Source: Phycisphaerales bacterium (GTDB lineage Bacteria > Planctomycetota > Phycisphaerae > Phycisphaerales > SM1A02). From it: DNA of 43,237 nt. Position numbers and translations under genes: made by a program. The notes beneath the pieces were generated by a model, which was not told where the DNA came from, did no database searches, and saw only the letters and a list, made by a program, of their open reading frames with translations. This document shows positions 14,146 through 24,097 of this stretch, one piece after another. The stretch covers positions 1 to 43,237 of the forward strand of contig JASMLG010000117.1 in NCBI GenBank assembly GCA_030748805.1. The letters are read 5' to 3'. How positions within the stretch are numbered: the stretch's first letter is position 1; each line of letters starts with the position of its first letter.

Positions 14146-17100
14146 ATGACGGTAGAGAAATTGTCGTTTTGGAAAAGAAGACGGACATGGATAATCATCG
14201 CCATATTGTTATCTCCAATATTTATTTTATTTCTCGCTTCTAGGTCATTTTTCCTTTCTCACATAGTCGCTAGTGTGCTGCAGAATAAAATAGGTATTGA
14301 AGTAGAGGTTGGATCTGCAACTCTAAGTTTAGACGGACAACTTTCATTGGAAGATGTTGTGTTTAAAGCAGAAGGTATATCTGGTCCCGCCTCAAATGTT
14401 GTCACTTTTTCAACCCTGCTGATTCATTACAATGAGATAATCCCATTTTCTATTGAGTCCGCGGATATAGGTACAGCGACTTTTCGAATAGCTGAAAATT
14501 CAGTTGACTCAAGCGATTTCAACTTTTCTCATTTGTTTGGGCGCATAACATCGGTTGTAGAAAGTAGTGATTCTGTTTCGGAACCATCCACAGAGTTAAT
14601 CGATTATTCTGAGTTAATCCCTTTCGAAATTCAACGTCTGGTTATTGAGACAGGAATGATGAGTGGAAAAGAGTGGTCTTTAGAGAACCAGAGAGAGTTT
14701 TTAATACTAAATAAATCAGAGAGTAACGGTAAGTTGATTTTTGAACTTGGCGATTTAAAGTCAGATCAAAAAAGTGAAGTAGTTATTTCTACTGAAGGTA
14801 ATAAACTAGAAGTCAAGTTGAATGGCGTTTCAATTGAAGAATCTTTTGTAAATATGTTACCGAGAACAGCACGTATTTGGTGTGAAGAGACCAAATTGCT
14901 TGGTGATGTAAAGAACATTAAAGTAGATTGGGGTGGTAGCGCTAAGGCAAGTATTGAAGCGTTGGTGGACCATGTTTCATTTTTACTTCCACAAGAGCAT
15001 GGAATGGAATGGGCACGCTATAACAATGGATTAGTCGAGAAGACAACTGGAAAGACAAAATTAAATTTAAATTCTGGTATTGTCAAGTATGACGGTGACT
15101 CCTTAAAACTTGAAGATATTAAGGGCGATTTGTTCCCGCCAAACCGCTCTAAAGATTCAGTGGGATTTTCTGCAAATATTGATATCTATGATTTCCCAAC
15201 TAGTGGTAATCAAGAGAGTGGAAAATGGATGTCCTCTATGTTATCGACTGCTCCTTTTAAAGCGGAGTTCGATATCGATGATTTTAAGACAACCGAAAAC
15301 GGTGATGTAAATCTGCCAGCTGCTGCTGCACAAATACTTAAAATATTTCAGTTAAAACAATGGAAAATTGACGCAGATATAATTGTTGAACGCGAGACAA
15401 TTGATGGAGATATTGTGGTTAGGGGAGAGCTGGAAGTAAATGCAGAATCAGGTAAGTATGAGCTATTCCCTTACCAACTTGATACTATTTTAGCTGAGAT
15501 AACTTTCGAACAAAATACCATCACAATACAGAAATTAATTGCAGATGGCAGCGGAGATTCAAGGGTGCACATAGCTGGGCAGGTCTATGCAAAAGGAGAT
15601 GTGTTAGATGTTAGCTTGAACTTGGATTCTGAAAAAATCCCGCTAGATGATCGATTACGAAATGCACTACCTGAAAATTTTGCGTCAATCATGGATAGCA
15701 TGATTGATCACCAGACATACGACAGGGTGGTTGGTTCTTTGGATAGTGCTGAATCCGAAGGTTACAAGTTTGATTTAGGTGGGGATATTGTTTTGAAATT
15801 ATCCATTAAGCACGATAATCGAATCAATGAAGAAGTGAATCTATCTGGTGAAATTGCCTTCAAAGATATAGGGATTTTACATAAAGTATTTCCATACCCT
15901 GTTGAATTGAAAAATGGATATGTGACACTTGACGCAGAGGGGTTGCATGCTCTAAATAACGCGATTAAGTTTTCTGGTTATGGTGGTGGGGAAGGACTGT
16001 TAGCGGGTGAGATATTCTTTACTACTAAAGAAGGATGGGCTGCTCCAGCAATTGCAGTTATGTTTCAAAGTGATCATATCTCACCAGCATTTATTGCAGC
16101 TGTTTCTGAAGTAGCAGGAAGTTCTAACGAATTAGCTGCTGGAGTCCTAACTGGCTTGGGCTTGTCTTCAAAGTTGGACATAGAAGGTACAGTAGGATTT
16201 AAGAATGGTGAAATTGATTCTTCTTTTACAGCGAATCTCAAAGAAGGTACTGCGAAATTAAACGAAAACTTTGCAAAAGCAATTAACGCAACTGGACCGT
16301 TTTGGCCAAATGGTTTTGAGTTTACGGATGTATTTGCTGAGATAGAAATAAACAACGGTGATGTCACAATGGAAGGCACTTCCTGTGAATGCGGTGATGG
16401 TTCTGTGAATATAAACAAAATGAGCATCGCAAACGGTGTATTTGAATTGGATTTTGTGGGGACTAATCTACCACTGAGTCCTCAGTTTGTTAACGTACTT
16501 CCAAGTGCTGCTTCCGAAAAATTAGATTCGTCATGGAAATTACTTGAGCCGGGGGGTCATGTGGACGGGAGCATTAAGATGGCATATAGGGATGGTGAAT
16601 CATCATTGAAGATGGCAATTGAACCAAAACTTATCTCGGTTTCTGGGAATGATGAGACGGTGAATTTGTTGCTAAGTCGTGGGTCAATTGAAGTTCAAGA
16701 TACATCTGTCATATTGAATGACTTAGAGTTCAAACTTGAGTCAGAAGAGGAGTTGCAGGGGGCTTTGAACATAAGAGGTGCAGTTAATGGCGATAAGAAG
16801 GATTTCGGATTTACCATTGATGCTGACTGGGCTGATGCTCAAATAGGGTCTCCTTTAACGAGAGCAATCACAGGAATGATTGGTGGAGAAAAGGGGATTG
16901 ATTATTATGATGATTTAGATCCATCAGGAAACGCATCTGCAATACTGGAGTCATCGACAAATGATGACGGAACTGTTAGATATGACATTATTATAAAACC
17001 AACAGAATTACATCTAACAAGGAATGAACGTGAAGCAACGGTTGAATTTAAGTCAAACAACAACAACGTAATTAGATTTACTAACGAAGGACTAACTTTT

Positions 17101-18156
17101 GAAAACATAGTTGGTAAACTAGGAGATGGTTTCTTCACGATAGATACTTCAAGCGATAATATAGGGACAATCGACTTGACTTGGCAAGGTGATTCAGCAG
17201 ATGAAAACTTGTTTGCAGTTTTGCCTAAAGTTGTTGGTGATACACTTGAAGCAATCAAATTGGAGGGTGGGACCAGTGAACTTGACAACGGACAATTTAT
17301 ACTCAAGGGAGATAATTGGGAAAGCTTGGATTTCGCTTTTAATGCCGACATCTCTCTGAATGATGTTTCAATTGATGTTGGTGTTCCTTTGAAAGGTATA
17401 CACGGAAAAATAATCGTTGCAGCAGATTACGAAGAAGAACGACTATCTGCACTATCCTTAGAATTTCTGATAGAAAAAATGTCTTTGCTTGGAAGACCTG
17501 TTAATGAAGTTTTTGGCAAACTGGTATTGGATGAAACCAGTAACAAGTTAGAGTTTGAGAATATGGGAGGCAAATCAACAACTGGTGGGGTTGCTGTTGA
17601 TGGATGGATTTCGGTCGGAGAAGCCAAGGACTACGAGATAGAGGTGTTTGTATCAGATGTAAAAATTGGAGCAGAAGAAAGCGATGACGTATTAGCATCA
17701 CTTGAAGGAGAGCTTGTCGGATGGTTATCTATTGCAGGAACAAGGGATGATGTAACTAAAAGGCGTGGTGTTGGAATGTTGCGTGTTCGCAATGGTAAAC
17801 TCTCTGTTGACCCACTTTCGATGACTGCAATGCAGCTGCTTCAATTAGCATTGCCAACATCTAGGTCGATTAGTGGCGCAGATATAGATATGTATATCGA
17901 AGGGGAGAATGTGGTATTGGATCACATAGTACTAAAGGACAATCAGAGCAGTACTGATTTAGAATTAACAGGTGAAGGTACGGTTGATTTAGAAAACTTT
18001 ACAATTTACGCTCGTTTGCATCCTAGGGTTGGTTGGCCAATTATTCGTGATATTGCTGGCACGATAAATGATCAACTTTACTCGATTGACATAACTGGAG
18101 AACTGTTTAATCCAAGCGTTTCGGTTGTCCCACTTCCGTTTCTTAATAGGAATTAA
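14146..18156 (+). CDS. Giant AsmA-like envelope protein
   Basis: 1336 residues. A basic start (KLSFWKRRRTW) and one membrane anchor (about 13-33, IIIAILLSPIFILFLASRSFF) precede a very long beta-rich periplasmic region. Its start (VASVLQNKIGIEVEVGSATLSLDGQLSLEDVVF) is typical of AsmA/TamB-type proteins, and the end has LELTGEGTVDLENFTIYARLHPRVGWPIIRDIAG followed by IDITGELFNPSVSVVPLPFL, as in AsmA C-terminal modules. Characterised relatives (TamB, YhdP, YicH) bridge inner and outer membrane and are implicated in lipid transport or outer-membrane assembly; that role is inferred here. It starts 29 nt after trpE without a clear ribosome binding site; TAAACT lies 9 nt before the ATG. Confidence 0.75.
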   Translation: MTVEKLSFWKRRRTWIIIAILLSPIFILFLASRSFFLSHIVASVLQNKIGIEVEVGSATLSLDGQLSLEDVVFKAEGISGPASNVVTFSTLLIHYNEIIPFSIESADIGTATFRIAENSVDSSDFNFSHLFGRITSVVESSDSVSEPSTELIDYSELIPFEIQRLVIETGMMSGKEWSLENQREFLILNKSESNGKLIFELGDLKSDQKSEVVISTEGNKLEVKLNGVSIEESFVNMLPRTARIWCEETKLLGDVKNIKVDWGGSAKASIEALVDHVSFLLPQEHGMEWARYNNGLVEKTTGKTKLNLNSGIVKYDGDSLKLEDIKGDLFPPNRSKDSVGFSANIDIYDFPTSGNQESGKWMSSMLSTAPFKAEFDIDDFKTTENGDVNLPAAAAQILKIFQLKQWKIDADIIVERETIDGDIVVRGELEVNAESGKYELFPYQLDTILAEITFEQNTITIQKLIADGSGDSRVHIAGQVYAKGDVLDVSLNLDSEKIPLDDRLRNALPENFASIMDSMIDHQTYDRVVGSLDSAESEGYKFDLGGDIVLKLSIKHDNRINEEVNLSGEIAFKDIGILHKVFPYPVELKNGYVTLDAEGLHALNNAIKFSGYGGGEGLLAGEIFFTTKEGWAAPAIAVMFQSDHISPAFIAAVSEVAGSSNELAAGVLTGLGLSSKLDIEGTVGFKNGEIDSSFTANLKEGTAKLNENFAKAINATGPFWPNGFEFTDVFAEIEINNGDVTMEGTSCECGDGSVNINKMSIANGVFELDFVGTNLPLSPQFVNVLPSAASEKLDSSWKLLEPGGHVDGSIKMAYRDGESSLKMAIEPKLISVSGNDETVNLLLSRGSIEVQDTSVILNDLEFKLESEEELQGALNIRGAVNGDKKDFGFTIDADWADAQIGSPLTRAITGMIGGEKGIDYYDDLDPSGNASAILESSTNDDGTVRYDIIIKPTELHLTRNEREATVEFKSNNNNVIRFTNEGLTFENIVGKLGDGFFTIDTSSDNIGTIDLTWQGDSADENLFAVLPKVVGDTLEAIKLEGGTSELDNGQFILKGDNWESLDFAFNADISLNDVSIDVGVPLKGIHGKIIVAADYEEERLSALSLEFLIEKMSLLGRPVNEVFGKLVLDETSNKLEFENMGGKSTTGGVAVDGWISVGEAKDYEIEVFVSDVKIGAEESDDVLASLEGELVGWLSIAGTRDDVTKRRGVGMLRVRNGKLSVDPLSMTAMQLLQLALPTSRSISGADIDMYIEGENVVLDHIVLKDNQSSTDLELTGEGTVDLENFTIYARLHPRVGWPIIRDIAGTINDQLYSIDITGELFNPSVSVVPLPFLNRN

Positions 18157-18177
18157 TCAAATTAATCATCTCCAAGA

Positions 18178-18183
18178 TACAAT
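18178..18183 (+). promoter_or_regulatory. -10 box for the LOG-family gene (leaderless)
   Basis: TACAAT ends 6 nt before the ATG at 18190, implying that the transcript starts at the start codon. No Shine-Dalgarno sequence is present. Confidence 0.4.
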
Positions 18184-18189
18184 ACAACT

Positions 18190-19215
18190 ATGAGTCCAAA
18201 AGAAAAGATAATTGATAGCATTGCTCAAATGGTTGATCAAGTTAGTGATTTTGATCAAGAAGATCCTAGGCGAGAAATGATTACACAGATGGTTGACACT
18301 TGTCTCAAAATGGCAAAAGAAGGTCACGATTCTGGTCAGATTAAATTGGTTACCTATGCCCTCAAGGAAATGCGTTATGCCTATCAGGTTTTTAATCAGT
18401 ACATAGGCACTCGGAAGGTATCTATTTATGGATCTGCTCGTACACCAGAAGATAATCCAGATTACAAAACAGCAGTTGAGTTTAGTCATTTAATTGCAAA
18501 GCAAAATTGGATGGCTATAACTGGTGCAGGCGATGGGATAATGAAAGCGGGTCACGAAGGTCCTAAACGCGAAGCCAGTTTTGGTCTGGCAATACGTCTT
18601 CCATTTGAGACAACCGCGAATACTATTATTCAGGGTGATCAAAAATTAATCAACTTTAGGTATTTCTTCACTAGAAAACTTATGTTTATGACACATTCGG
18701 ATGCTGTAGTAGGTTGCCCAGGAGGATTTGGAACTCAAGATGAATTATTTGAAGCATTGACGCTTGTTCAAACGGGTAAGTCGAATATGATCCCAATCGT
18801 CATGATTGCTGGTGAGGGCAATTCTTACTGGAATAATTGGGAAAAGCATGTTTATGAAGATCTTCTTGGCAATGGAATGATTAGCCCAGAAGACACTTCC
18901 CTGTTCCATGTTGCATCATCTCCACAAGATGCGGTTGATCATATTATGAACTTTTATCGGGTATATCATTCAAGTAGATACGTTCGTAGTGATTACATTA
19001 TTCGACTCAACAAAGCAATTACACCTGATTCAATAAAACGGTTAAATGATTCATTCGGTGATATTTTGAGAGGTGGTTCTATTGAGCAATGTGATCCTCT
19101 TCCTGTGGAACGAGACCATTTGGATCTTCCAAGAATTTTGGTTCCTCACTCACGCCGTAGTTTTGGAAGAATACGGCAACTTATTGATACGGTAAATACA
19201 TGCGAAACGGTTTAG
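18190..19215 (+). CDS. LOG-family nucleotide-binding protein
   Basis: 341 residues. An alpha-helical N-terminal part of about 70 residues precedes a Rossmann-like domain of the LOG/TIGR00730 family: SIYGSARTPEDNPDY, WMAITGAGDGIMKAGHEG, and the hallmark PGGFGTQDELFEALTLVQTGK. The PGGxGTxxE motif is the nucleotide-phosphate site of LOG proteins, some of which hydrolyse cytokinin nucleotides or nucleoside monophosphates (PpnN). Length and N-terminal extension set it apart from the small plant-like LOG enzymes. The true substrate is unknown. The next gene starts inside its last 16 nt. Confidence 0.82.
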   Translation: MSPKEKIIDSIAQMVDQVSDFDQEDPRREMITQMVDTCLKMAKEGHDSGQIKLVTYALKEMRYAYQVFNQYIGTRKVSIYGSARTPEDNPDYKTAVEFSHLIAKQNWMAITGAGDGIMKAGHEGPKREASFGLAIRLPFETTANTIIQGDQKLINFRYFFTRKLMFMTHSDAVVGCPGGFGTQDELFEALTLVQTGKSNMIPIVMIAGEGNSYWNNWEKHVYEDLLGNGMISPEDTSLFHVASSPQDAVDHIMNFYRVYHSSRYVRSDYIIRLNKAITPDSIKRLNDSFGDILRGGSIEQCDPLPVERDHLDLPRILVPHSRRSFGRIRQLIDTVNTCETV

Positions 19216-19973
19216 TGTTTTTACTGACAATATTCCTTTCTATGATTGGTTGTGTGGTCCCTCAATCAGAGAAGAAAATTATTTCGATGATTCCTAGTAT
19301 TGATGTAGCTGCGGATGGTATTTCAGTATTAACAATTGAAGTTTCTCCAAATGATGGAGAACTTGATGAACAACTTTCTCAGTACGGAGAACCGTTGCAA
19401 GATGCGGTATTGGTTTCAAAACTTGAACAAGAAGGTATACAAGTCCGTCGTCTTGAATCCGTTGAGGTAGCCGACGCAATCGATTCAATTGGTGAAGTAT
19501 TAACTCGTGAAATTATCTGGTATGGACAAATGGTTGATTGGAGAGATATTCATCAAAGGAAAATACCATCACAAGGAATGTCTATTTCAAAAGATGAAGT
19601 GTCTTACTATATCAAGAGAGGATACCTTTCTCTACTCGCAAGATCTTGGTTATTAGGAAGAGAAGATGGTCTGTTTGTTTATCTTCAGACAATGCCTACA
19701 TGGCATGTGCCTAGGAGTATTTCACTCACTGTTGGTCAATCTTCAAAGCCAGTGCAAAGTGAAGTGTTTGATGACCTTTCTCTGGAATTACTGTTAAAAG
19801 ATGGTGAAGCAGTTATTTTTGCAGTTGTTTTGCCTGTCCATGAGACAGAAGCGGAAGCTGTAAATCAAAATTTAAGAACATATAGATTAGGTGAAGCTCT
19901 CATGGGTGCCCCTTCAGAGCAAGAAACAGTTTCAATGCTTGTAATTGAGGCAAATATCCTGCCAAGAGAGTGA
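19200..19973 (+). CDS. Lipoprotein of unknown function
   Basis: 257 residues with a short lipoprotein signal, MRNGLVFLLTIFLSMIGC, so Cys18 is the likely lipidated residue. The remainder is a mixed alpha/beta soluble region (for example VLTIEVSPNDGELDEQLSQYG and GRAWLLGRE-like WLLGREDGLFVYLQTMPTWHVPRS) without motifs I recognise. The start overlaps the LOG gene by 16 nt, indicating translational coupling, and pssA follows 21 nt downstream. Position before pssA and gltX suggests an envelope role, but nothing more can be said. Confidence 0.65.
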   Translation: MRNGLVFLLTIFLSMIGCVVPQSEKKIISMIPSIDVAADGISVLTIEVSPNDGELDEQLSQYGEPLQDAVLVSKLEQEGIQVRRLESVEVADAIDSIGEVLTREIIWYGQMVDWRDIHQRKIPSQGMSISKDEVSYYIKRGYLSLLARSWLLGREDGLFVYLQTMPTWHVPRSISLTVGQSSKPVQSEVFDDLSLELLLKDGEAVIFAVVLPVHETEAEAVNQNLRTYRLGEALMGAPSEQETVSMLVIEANILPRE

Positions 19974-19994
19974 ATTGGTAGAATACAGGTTCCT

Positions 19995-20879
19995 ATGAAT
20001 CAACAGGAAACAAATTTAAGCGAGCAGCAGGTTACACCGCGTAAAAGAAGAGTTTTGCCACCTCAAAGGGTTTGGCCATTGTTATTTACACTTGGTAACC
20101 TTGTCTCTGGATTTGCTGCTATTCACTACTCTTACAAGGGAGCAAGTTGGCATGGTCCTTGGGGATGGAGTGGCCTAACTATGGCTGGTTCACTTATCTT
20201 TTTGGGGATGCTGCTTGACAGTATTGATGGATCAGTTGCCCGACTAACAAGAAGTGTCACTGAACTTGGGGCAGCGCTGGATTCCCTCTCTGACTTGGTA
20301 ACATGCGGCGTTGCTCCTGCTGTAATGGTTTTGTCGCTAGTTGCAAGTTATCTTGGAACTGACGGTCAAATAACTTTACTTGGTCCTGATGCAGATTTGC
20401 CATGGGGAAAGGTAGTATGGGGAATAGCGGCAGTTTACGTTTGCTGCGCTGCACTTAGATTAGCAAGGTTTACTGTTGAAACAGAACCTGCAAAGGGACC
20501 AAACGATCACATTGCGTTTCATGGAATGCCATCACCTGGTGCTGCTGGTTTAATTGCGTCATTGATTCTCTTACATCAACATGTCCTTGCAGGAGGAGGT
20601 GACTCCTTGTGGATTGGAAGAGCTTATGCATTTGGAGTCCCAATTGTGATGCTTATGAGTGCAGTTGCGATGGTCTCTAATATTCCTTATGACCATTTTG
20701 TTAATCGATATTTGGGAAGACCACAATCTTTTAGATTTATTGCCTTTCTAGTGATAATCATCTTTACTTGTGCTTGGTGGTTCCAAGAAACTGTGGCAAT
20801 TGTATTTGTTGCTTATTCTTTAAGTGGTCCAGTTCACTTAATAAGAAATAAAAACAATATACTTTCAGAGGACTTATGA
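19995..20879 (+). CDS. pssA: CDP-diacylglycerol-serine O-phosphatidyltransferase
   Basis: 294 residues, an integral membrane CDP-alcohol phosphatidyltransferase. The family motif D-x2-D-G-x2-A-R-x8-G-x3-D-x3-D is complete: Asp75, Asp78, Gly79, Ala82, Arg83, Gly92, Asp96, Asp100. The N-terminal PLLFTLGNLVSGFAAI and the position of the motif near the N-terminus fit the PssA type, which makes phosphatidylserine from CDP-diacylglycerol and serine. Six to eight membrane segments follow. Phosphatidylcholine or phosphatidylglycerol synthases share the motif, so PssA is a likely but not certain subfamily. The stop overlaps the gltX start (ATGA). Confidence 0.82.
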   Translation: MNQQETNLSEQQVTPRKRRVLPPQRVWPLLFTLGNLVSGFAAIHYSYKGASWHGPWGWSGLTMAGSLIFLGMLLDSIDGSVARLTRSVTELGAALDSLSDLVTCGVAPAVMVLSLVASYLGTDGQITLLGPDADLPWGKVVWGIAAVYVCCAALRLARFTVETEPAKGPNDHIAFHGMPSPGAAGLIASLILLHQHVLAGGGDSLWIGRAYAFGVPIVMLMSAVAMVSNIPYDHFVNRYLGRPQSFRFIAFLVIIIFTCAWWFQETVAIVFVAYSLSGPVHLIRNKNNILSEDL

Positions 20880-22531
20880 GTAACAAAATCAAAACAAGAT
20901 TTGCTCCAAGCCCAACAGGTCATCTTCACGTAGGTGGCGCACGCACAGCAATTTATTGTTGGGCATTTGCAAGAGCAAGCGAAGGCGAATTTTTACTACG
21001 TATTGAGGATACTGATCAAAAGAGATCGAGCGATGAAGCAACAGAAGGCTTCTTCAATGATTTGGATTGGCTAAAAATTGACTGGGATGAGGGTCCCTCT
21101 CACTGTAGTTCGGGTGGTGGAGATGAAGGTCCATACTATCAGTCCAAGCGATTAGACATTTACAAAGAACAACTACAAAAACTTTTAGAAGAAGGGAACG
21201 CGTACTTTGCTTTTGAGACAGCAGATGAGTTAAATGCTGAAAGAAAAAAAGCAAGAGAAGAAAAGCGTGCATATAGGTATAATCGGGCTTCACTTAATTT
21301 ATCTGATGAGACGGTTCAGCAATATCTAAGTGAAGGCAGACCCCACGTCGTTAGATTTAAAGTACCCGATGGAGGTCCTTTAACGGTGCATGATTCTGTA
21401 GTAGGAGATGTCACTGTTGAGCGAAGTGAAGTTGATGATTTCGTGATTTTTAAAACAGATGGTTATCCAACATATCATTTTGCAGTAGTTGTTGATGATG
21501 GGATGATGGATGTAACTCACGTTATCCGAGGTCAAGAACATTTGAATAACACCTTTAAGCATATTTTGCTACAAGAAGCATTTGAATTTAAGACACCAAT
21601 TTATGCACATATTTCTCTAATTTTTAACCCTGATGGTTCTAAAATGTCAAAGAGAGATAAGGACAGGACTCTGCGAAAATATGTGAAAGATAATGGAATT
21701 GATTCGTCACCAGAAAATTGTATTCCTGAAGATGACTGGAATAAATGGATTTCTTCTAAAGAAAATCAACTTTCAACAAGCAATGCTACAACTCTTGCAG
21801 CAACTCTTGGAATTACACTTCCCGAAATAAATGTTGAGGATTTTAAACGTGCTGGTTATATGCCAGAAGTTTTAATGAACTACCTTTGTTTATTAGGATG
21901 GTCACCTAGCAATGATGTTGAGCAATTCGATGCAAACTTTTTAGTAGAAAACTTTTCATTGGATAGAGTTGTAAAATCACCTGCAAAGTTTGATAGAGCA
22001 AAATTGTTAGCGTTCAATCTTGATGCTTTTCAGAAATTGTCAACAGATGAATTCGAAAAAAGACTGTTTGACTGGTGTAAAGAATATGCTCCAGATTTTG
22101 CAGAAATCGAAAACTTCTCCTTGTTTGCAAAAGCAAATCATGAAAGGTCAAAGACATTTAGAGATTCGATCGTTACTTCTATGTTCTTAATTAAAGATGA
22201 TGATGCAATAACTTGGGAAGAGTCAAAGCCAGTGAAAAAAGCTCTAATAAAAGGTGAGGAGCCAGGTGTTTCTCGCCTGCCAGCCGTCATTGAATCTATG
22301 AAAAAGATCGACTCATGGGACTCGAAATCAATTGAAGATTGTTTACATGATTTGGCAGAAACTCTTTCAGGAGGAAATCTTGGCAAAGTAGCCCAGCCAA
22401 TTAGAGTTGCGGTTGCTGGTGGACCAGTAAGTCCGCCGATTGTTGATACGCTGATACTCCTTGGCAAGGACTCGACAATCAATCGCCTTGAAAGATGTGT
22501 AAATCACTTCCTAGATTCTTGCAATAAATAA
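20876..22531 (+). CDS. gltX: Glutamyl-tRNA synthetase
   Basis: 551 residues, class I aminoacyl-tRNA synthetase charging tRNA-Glu (or both Glu and Gln tRNAs when the amidotransferase route is used). It shows the HIGH-type motif PSPTGHLHVG (11-20), RIEDTDQKRS, YPTYHFAVVVDD, VIRGQEHLNNT and KMSKR (256-260). After KMSKR there is an insertion of about 55-60 residues (about 262-320) before the usual FKRAGYMPEVLMNYLCLLGW. The C-terminal anticodon-binding part is complete. It overlaps pssA by 4 nt and is followed 14 nt later by the thioredoxin-fold gene. Confidence 0.95.
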   Translation: MSNKIKTRFAPSPTGHLHVGGARTAIYCWAFARASEGEFLLRIEDTDQKRSSDEATEGFFNDLDWLKIDWDEGPSHCSSGGGDEGPYYQSKRLDIYKEQLQKLLEEGNAYFAFETADELNAERKKAREEKRAYRYNRASLNLSDETVQQYLSEGRPHVVRFKVPDGGPLTVHDSVVGDVTVERSEVDDFVIFKTDGYPTYHFAVVVDDGMMDVTHVIRGQEHLNNTFKHILLQEAFEFKTPIYAHISLIFNPDGSKMSKRDKDRTLRKYVKDNGIDSSPENCIPEDDWNKWISSKENQLSTSNATTLAATLGITLPEINVEDFKRAGYMPEVLMNYLCLLGWSPSNDVEQFDANFLVENFSLDRVVKSPAKFDRAKLLAFNLDAFQKLSTDEFEKRLFDWCKEYAPDFAEIENFSLFAKANHERSKTFRDSIVTSMFLIKDDDAITWEESKPVKKALIKGEEPGVSRLPAVIESMKKIDSWDSKSIEDCLHDLAETLSGGNLGKVAQPIRVAVAGGPVSPPIVDTLILLGKDSTINRLERCVNHFLDSCNK

Positions 22532-22545
22532 GAGGAGACAGATAA

Positions 22546-23700
22546 TTGTTTTTAAAAATATTATTCACTTTAGTTGTTAGTTGTTGTGTAATTGCAGAAG
22601 AGCCGTTTTCTGACATAAGTTATCAGGAAGCAATTGAAAAGTCGAGAACCAGCAACAAACTTGTAATGATAGATTTCTATACTACATGGTGTGGTCCTTG
22701 CAAGATGCTTGACAAGACAACTTGGAAAGATAAAAAAGTACAAGAGTGGCTTGAAGAAAAAACAATACCAATCAAAATAGATGCTGAAAAACTTAAACCA
22801 ATTGCTCAAAAGTTTGATATAGCCGCATATCCAACAATTGTTTTTGTAAATAGTGCTGAAAAAGTTGTTGGAATGTTTGTAGGGTACAAATCACCAGAGA
22901 ATTTTATTCCTGCAGCAGTAAATGCAATCTCAGGGATTACCGAATCAAGTATTGCCAGAAAAGAACTTGCAAAAGATAAGAATAATCCCTCTTTACGAAT
23001 GGATTTGGCAAACAAATTAAAAAGAGAGAAAAAATATGAAGAAGCACTAGACCTCTATACTTGGTGTTGGGAAGAAGCTCTAAAACATGACCCCACATTC
23101 TCCGGAACAAGGATTAGTTTTTTGTTGATGTATGTAGAACAATTAAGCAATAAATATCCATCCGCACTGGAACGACTTAATTCATGGCTTGAAAATGCCA
23201 AAGAGGTTTTTGAATCAGATAATCCGACTAGGCAAGGTTGTATGGATTATTTTAATCTGTTAAGGACAAATGGAACTAGTGAAGAAGGTCGTCTGTCTAT
23301 ATACGATGGCTTGAGCGAAAGGGGAGATGTGGGAAAAGAAATACAATCGTGGCTTGGATATCTTGTAGAAGATGAAATGTTTAACCAAGAACGATTTGAA
23401 GAATATTTGAATATAGTTAATCTTGACATATTAATAATCTTACTTACAACGAATGAAAAACCCTCTAAAGACGGCAAATATTCAGAGATGATAATTAATA
23501 TGCAAATCAATAAATCGGTAATGCCATTCGAAGCTCTCCTAGTTTTAAAACAAGACGAAAAAGCAAGCCGCCTTTTAGACGCTATTTTGCAATGTGATTC
23601 TTCAGATGAAACAATAGATAAATTGCGATCTGCAGCCATAAGTCGTGACAGATCTGATTACATAGAACTGATTAATACCGCTGTAGAAAACGTACAATAA
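22546..23700 (+). CDS. Exported thioredoxin-fold protein
   Basis: 384 residues from a TTG start, chosen because AGAGGAG lies 8 nt upstream and the frame begins with a clear signal peptide (MFLKILFTLVVSCCVIAEE). A thioredoxin-like domain (about 25-125) carries the redox motif WCGPC (Cys49, Cys52) and the cis-proline segment AAYPTIVFV. The rest (130-384) is helical with TPR-like stretches (KKYEEALDLYTWCWEEAL). It probably acts as an envelope thiol oxidoreductase or as a reductase for a partner bound by the helical part. Close to DsbD-gamma/thioredoxin_7-like exported proteins of planctomycetes. TTG starts lower expression. Confidence 0.8.
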   Translation: MFLKILFTLVVSCCVIAEEPFSDISYQEAIEKSRTSNKLVMIDFYTTWCGPCKMLDKTTWKDKKVQEWLEEKTIPIKIDAEKLKPIAQKFDIAAYPTIVFVNSAEKVVGMFVGYKSPENFIPAAVNAISGITESSIARKELAKDKNNPSLRMDLANKLKREKKYEEALDLYTWCWEEALKHDPTFSGTRISFLLMYVEQLSNKYPSALERLNSWLENAKEVFESDNPTRQGCMDYFNLLRTNGTSEEGRLSIYDGLSERGDVGKEIQSWLGYLVEDEMFNQERFEEYLNIVNLDILIILLTTNEKPSKDGKYSEMIINMQINKSVMPFEALLVLKQDEKASRLLDAILQCDSSDETIDKLRSAAISRDRSDYIELINTAVENVQ

Positions 23701-23776
23701 ACGCACTAGTTTCTCGCCTGATAGTTACTGGCTAGATTGTGGTGTGATAGTCAGTTAGACGATATCATACTTATAT

Positions 23777-24097
23777 ATGGCAAAAACAACTCCCAAAAAT
23801 AACACTATTGAAGTGGTTGAGCCAATTGGTGAACGTGTTCTTATCCGCAAAGATGAAGATCGAAAAGTTACTAAGGTTGGCATTCATTTACCAGATAAGA
23901 TAGAGATACCAACCATAACAGGAAGAGTTGTGACAGTCAGTTCTGTTATCGAGAATAACCCTGACTATCCAATTCAACAATATGACAAGGTTTTATTCAA
24001 TCCAAAAAACAGTATCCCAGTAGATTTTGAGGGCGACAATCGACTTTTCGTAGTACCAATTGAAGATGTGGTTGCAATATTTAGGCGAGACACGTGA
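23777..24097 (+). CDS. GroES-like co-chaperonin
   Basis: 106 residues with the Cpn10 fold pattern: IEVVEPIGERVLIRKDEDRKVTKVGIHLPDK at the start, ITGRVVTVSS, YDKVLFNPKNSIPVDFEGDNRLFVVPIEDVVAIF at the end. GroES caps the GroEL chamber and closes over folding substrate. This copy is diverged: the mobile loop region is short and lacks the usual GGIVLP string, reading VGIHLPD, and no groEL is next to it. It may be a secondary GroES paralogue. TATCAT lies 8 nt before the ATG. Its stop overlaps the aroA start (GTGA). Confidence 0.75.
   Translation: MAKTTPKNNTIEVVEPIGERVLIRKDEDRKVTKVGIHLPDKIEIPTITGRVVTVSSVIENNPDYPIQQYDKVLFNPKNSIPVDFEGDNRLFVVPIEDVVAIFRRDT

Noticed and set aside
16905..17351. 148-residue antisense frame in the AsmA-like gene
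   Set aside because: Ser/Pro/Leu-rich shadow of the coding strand with no start signal.
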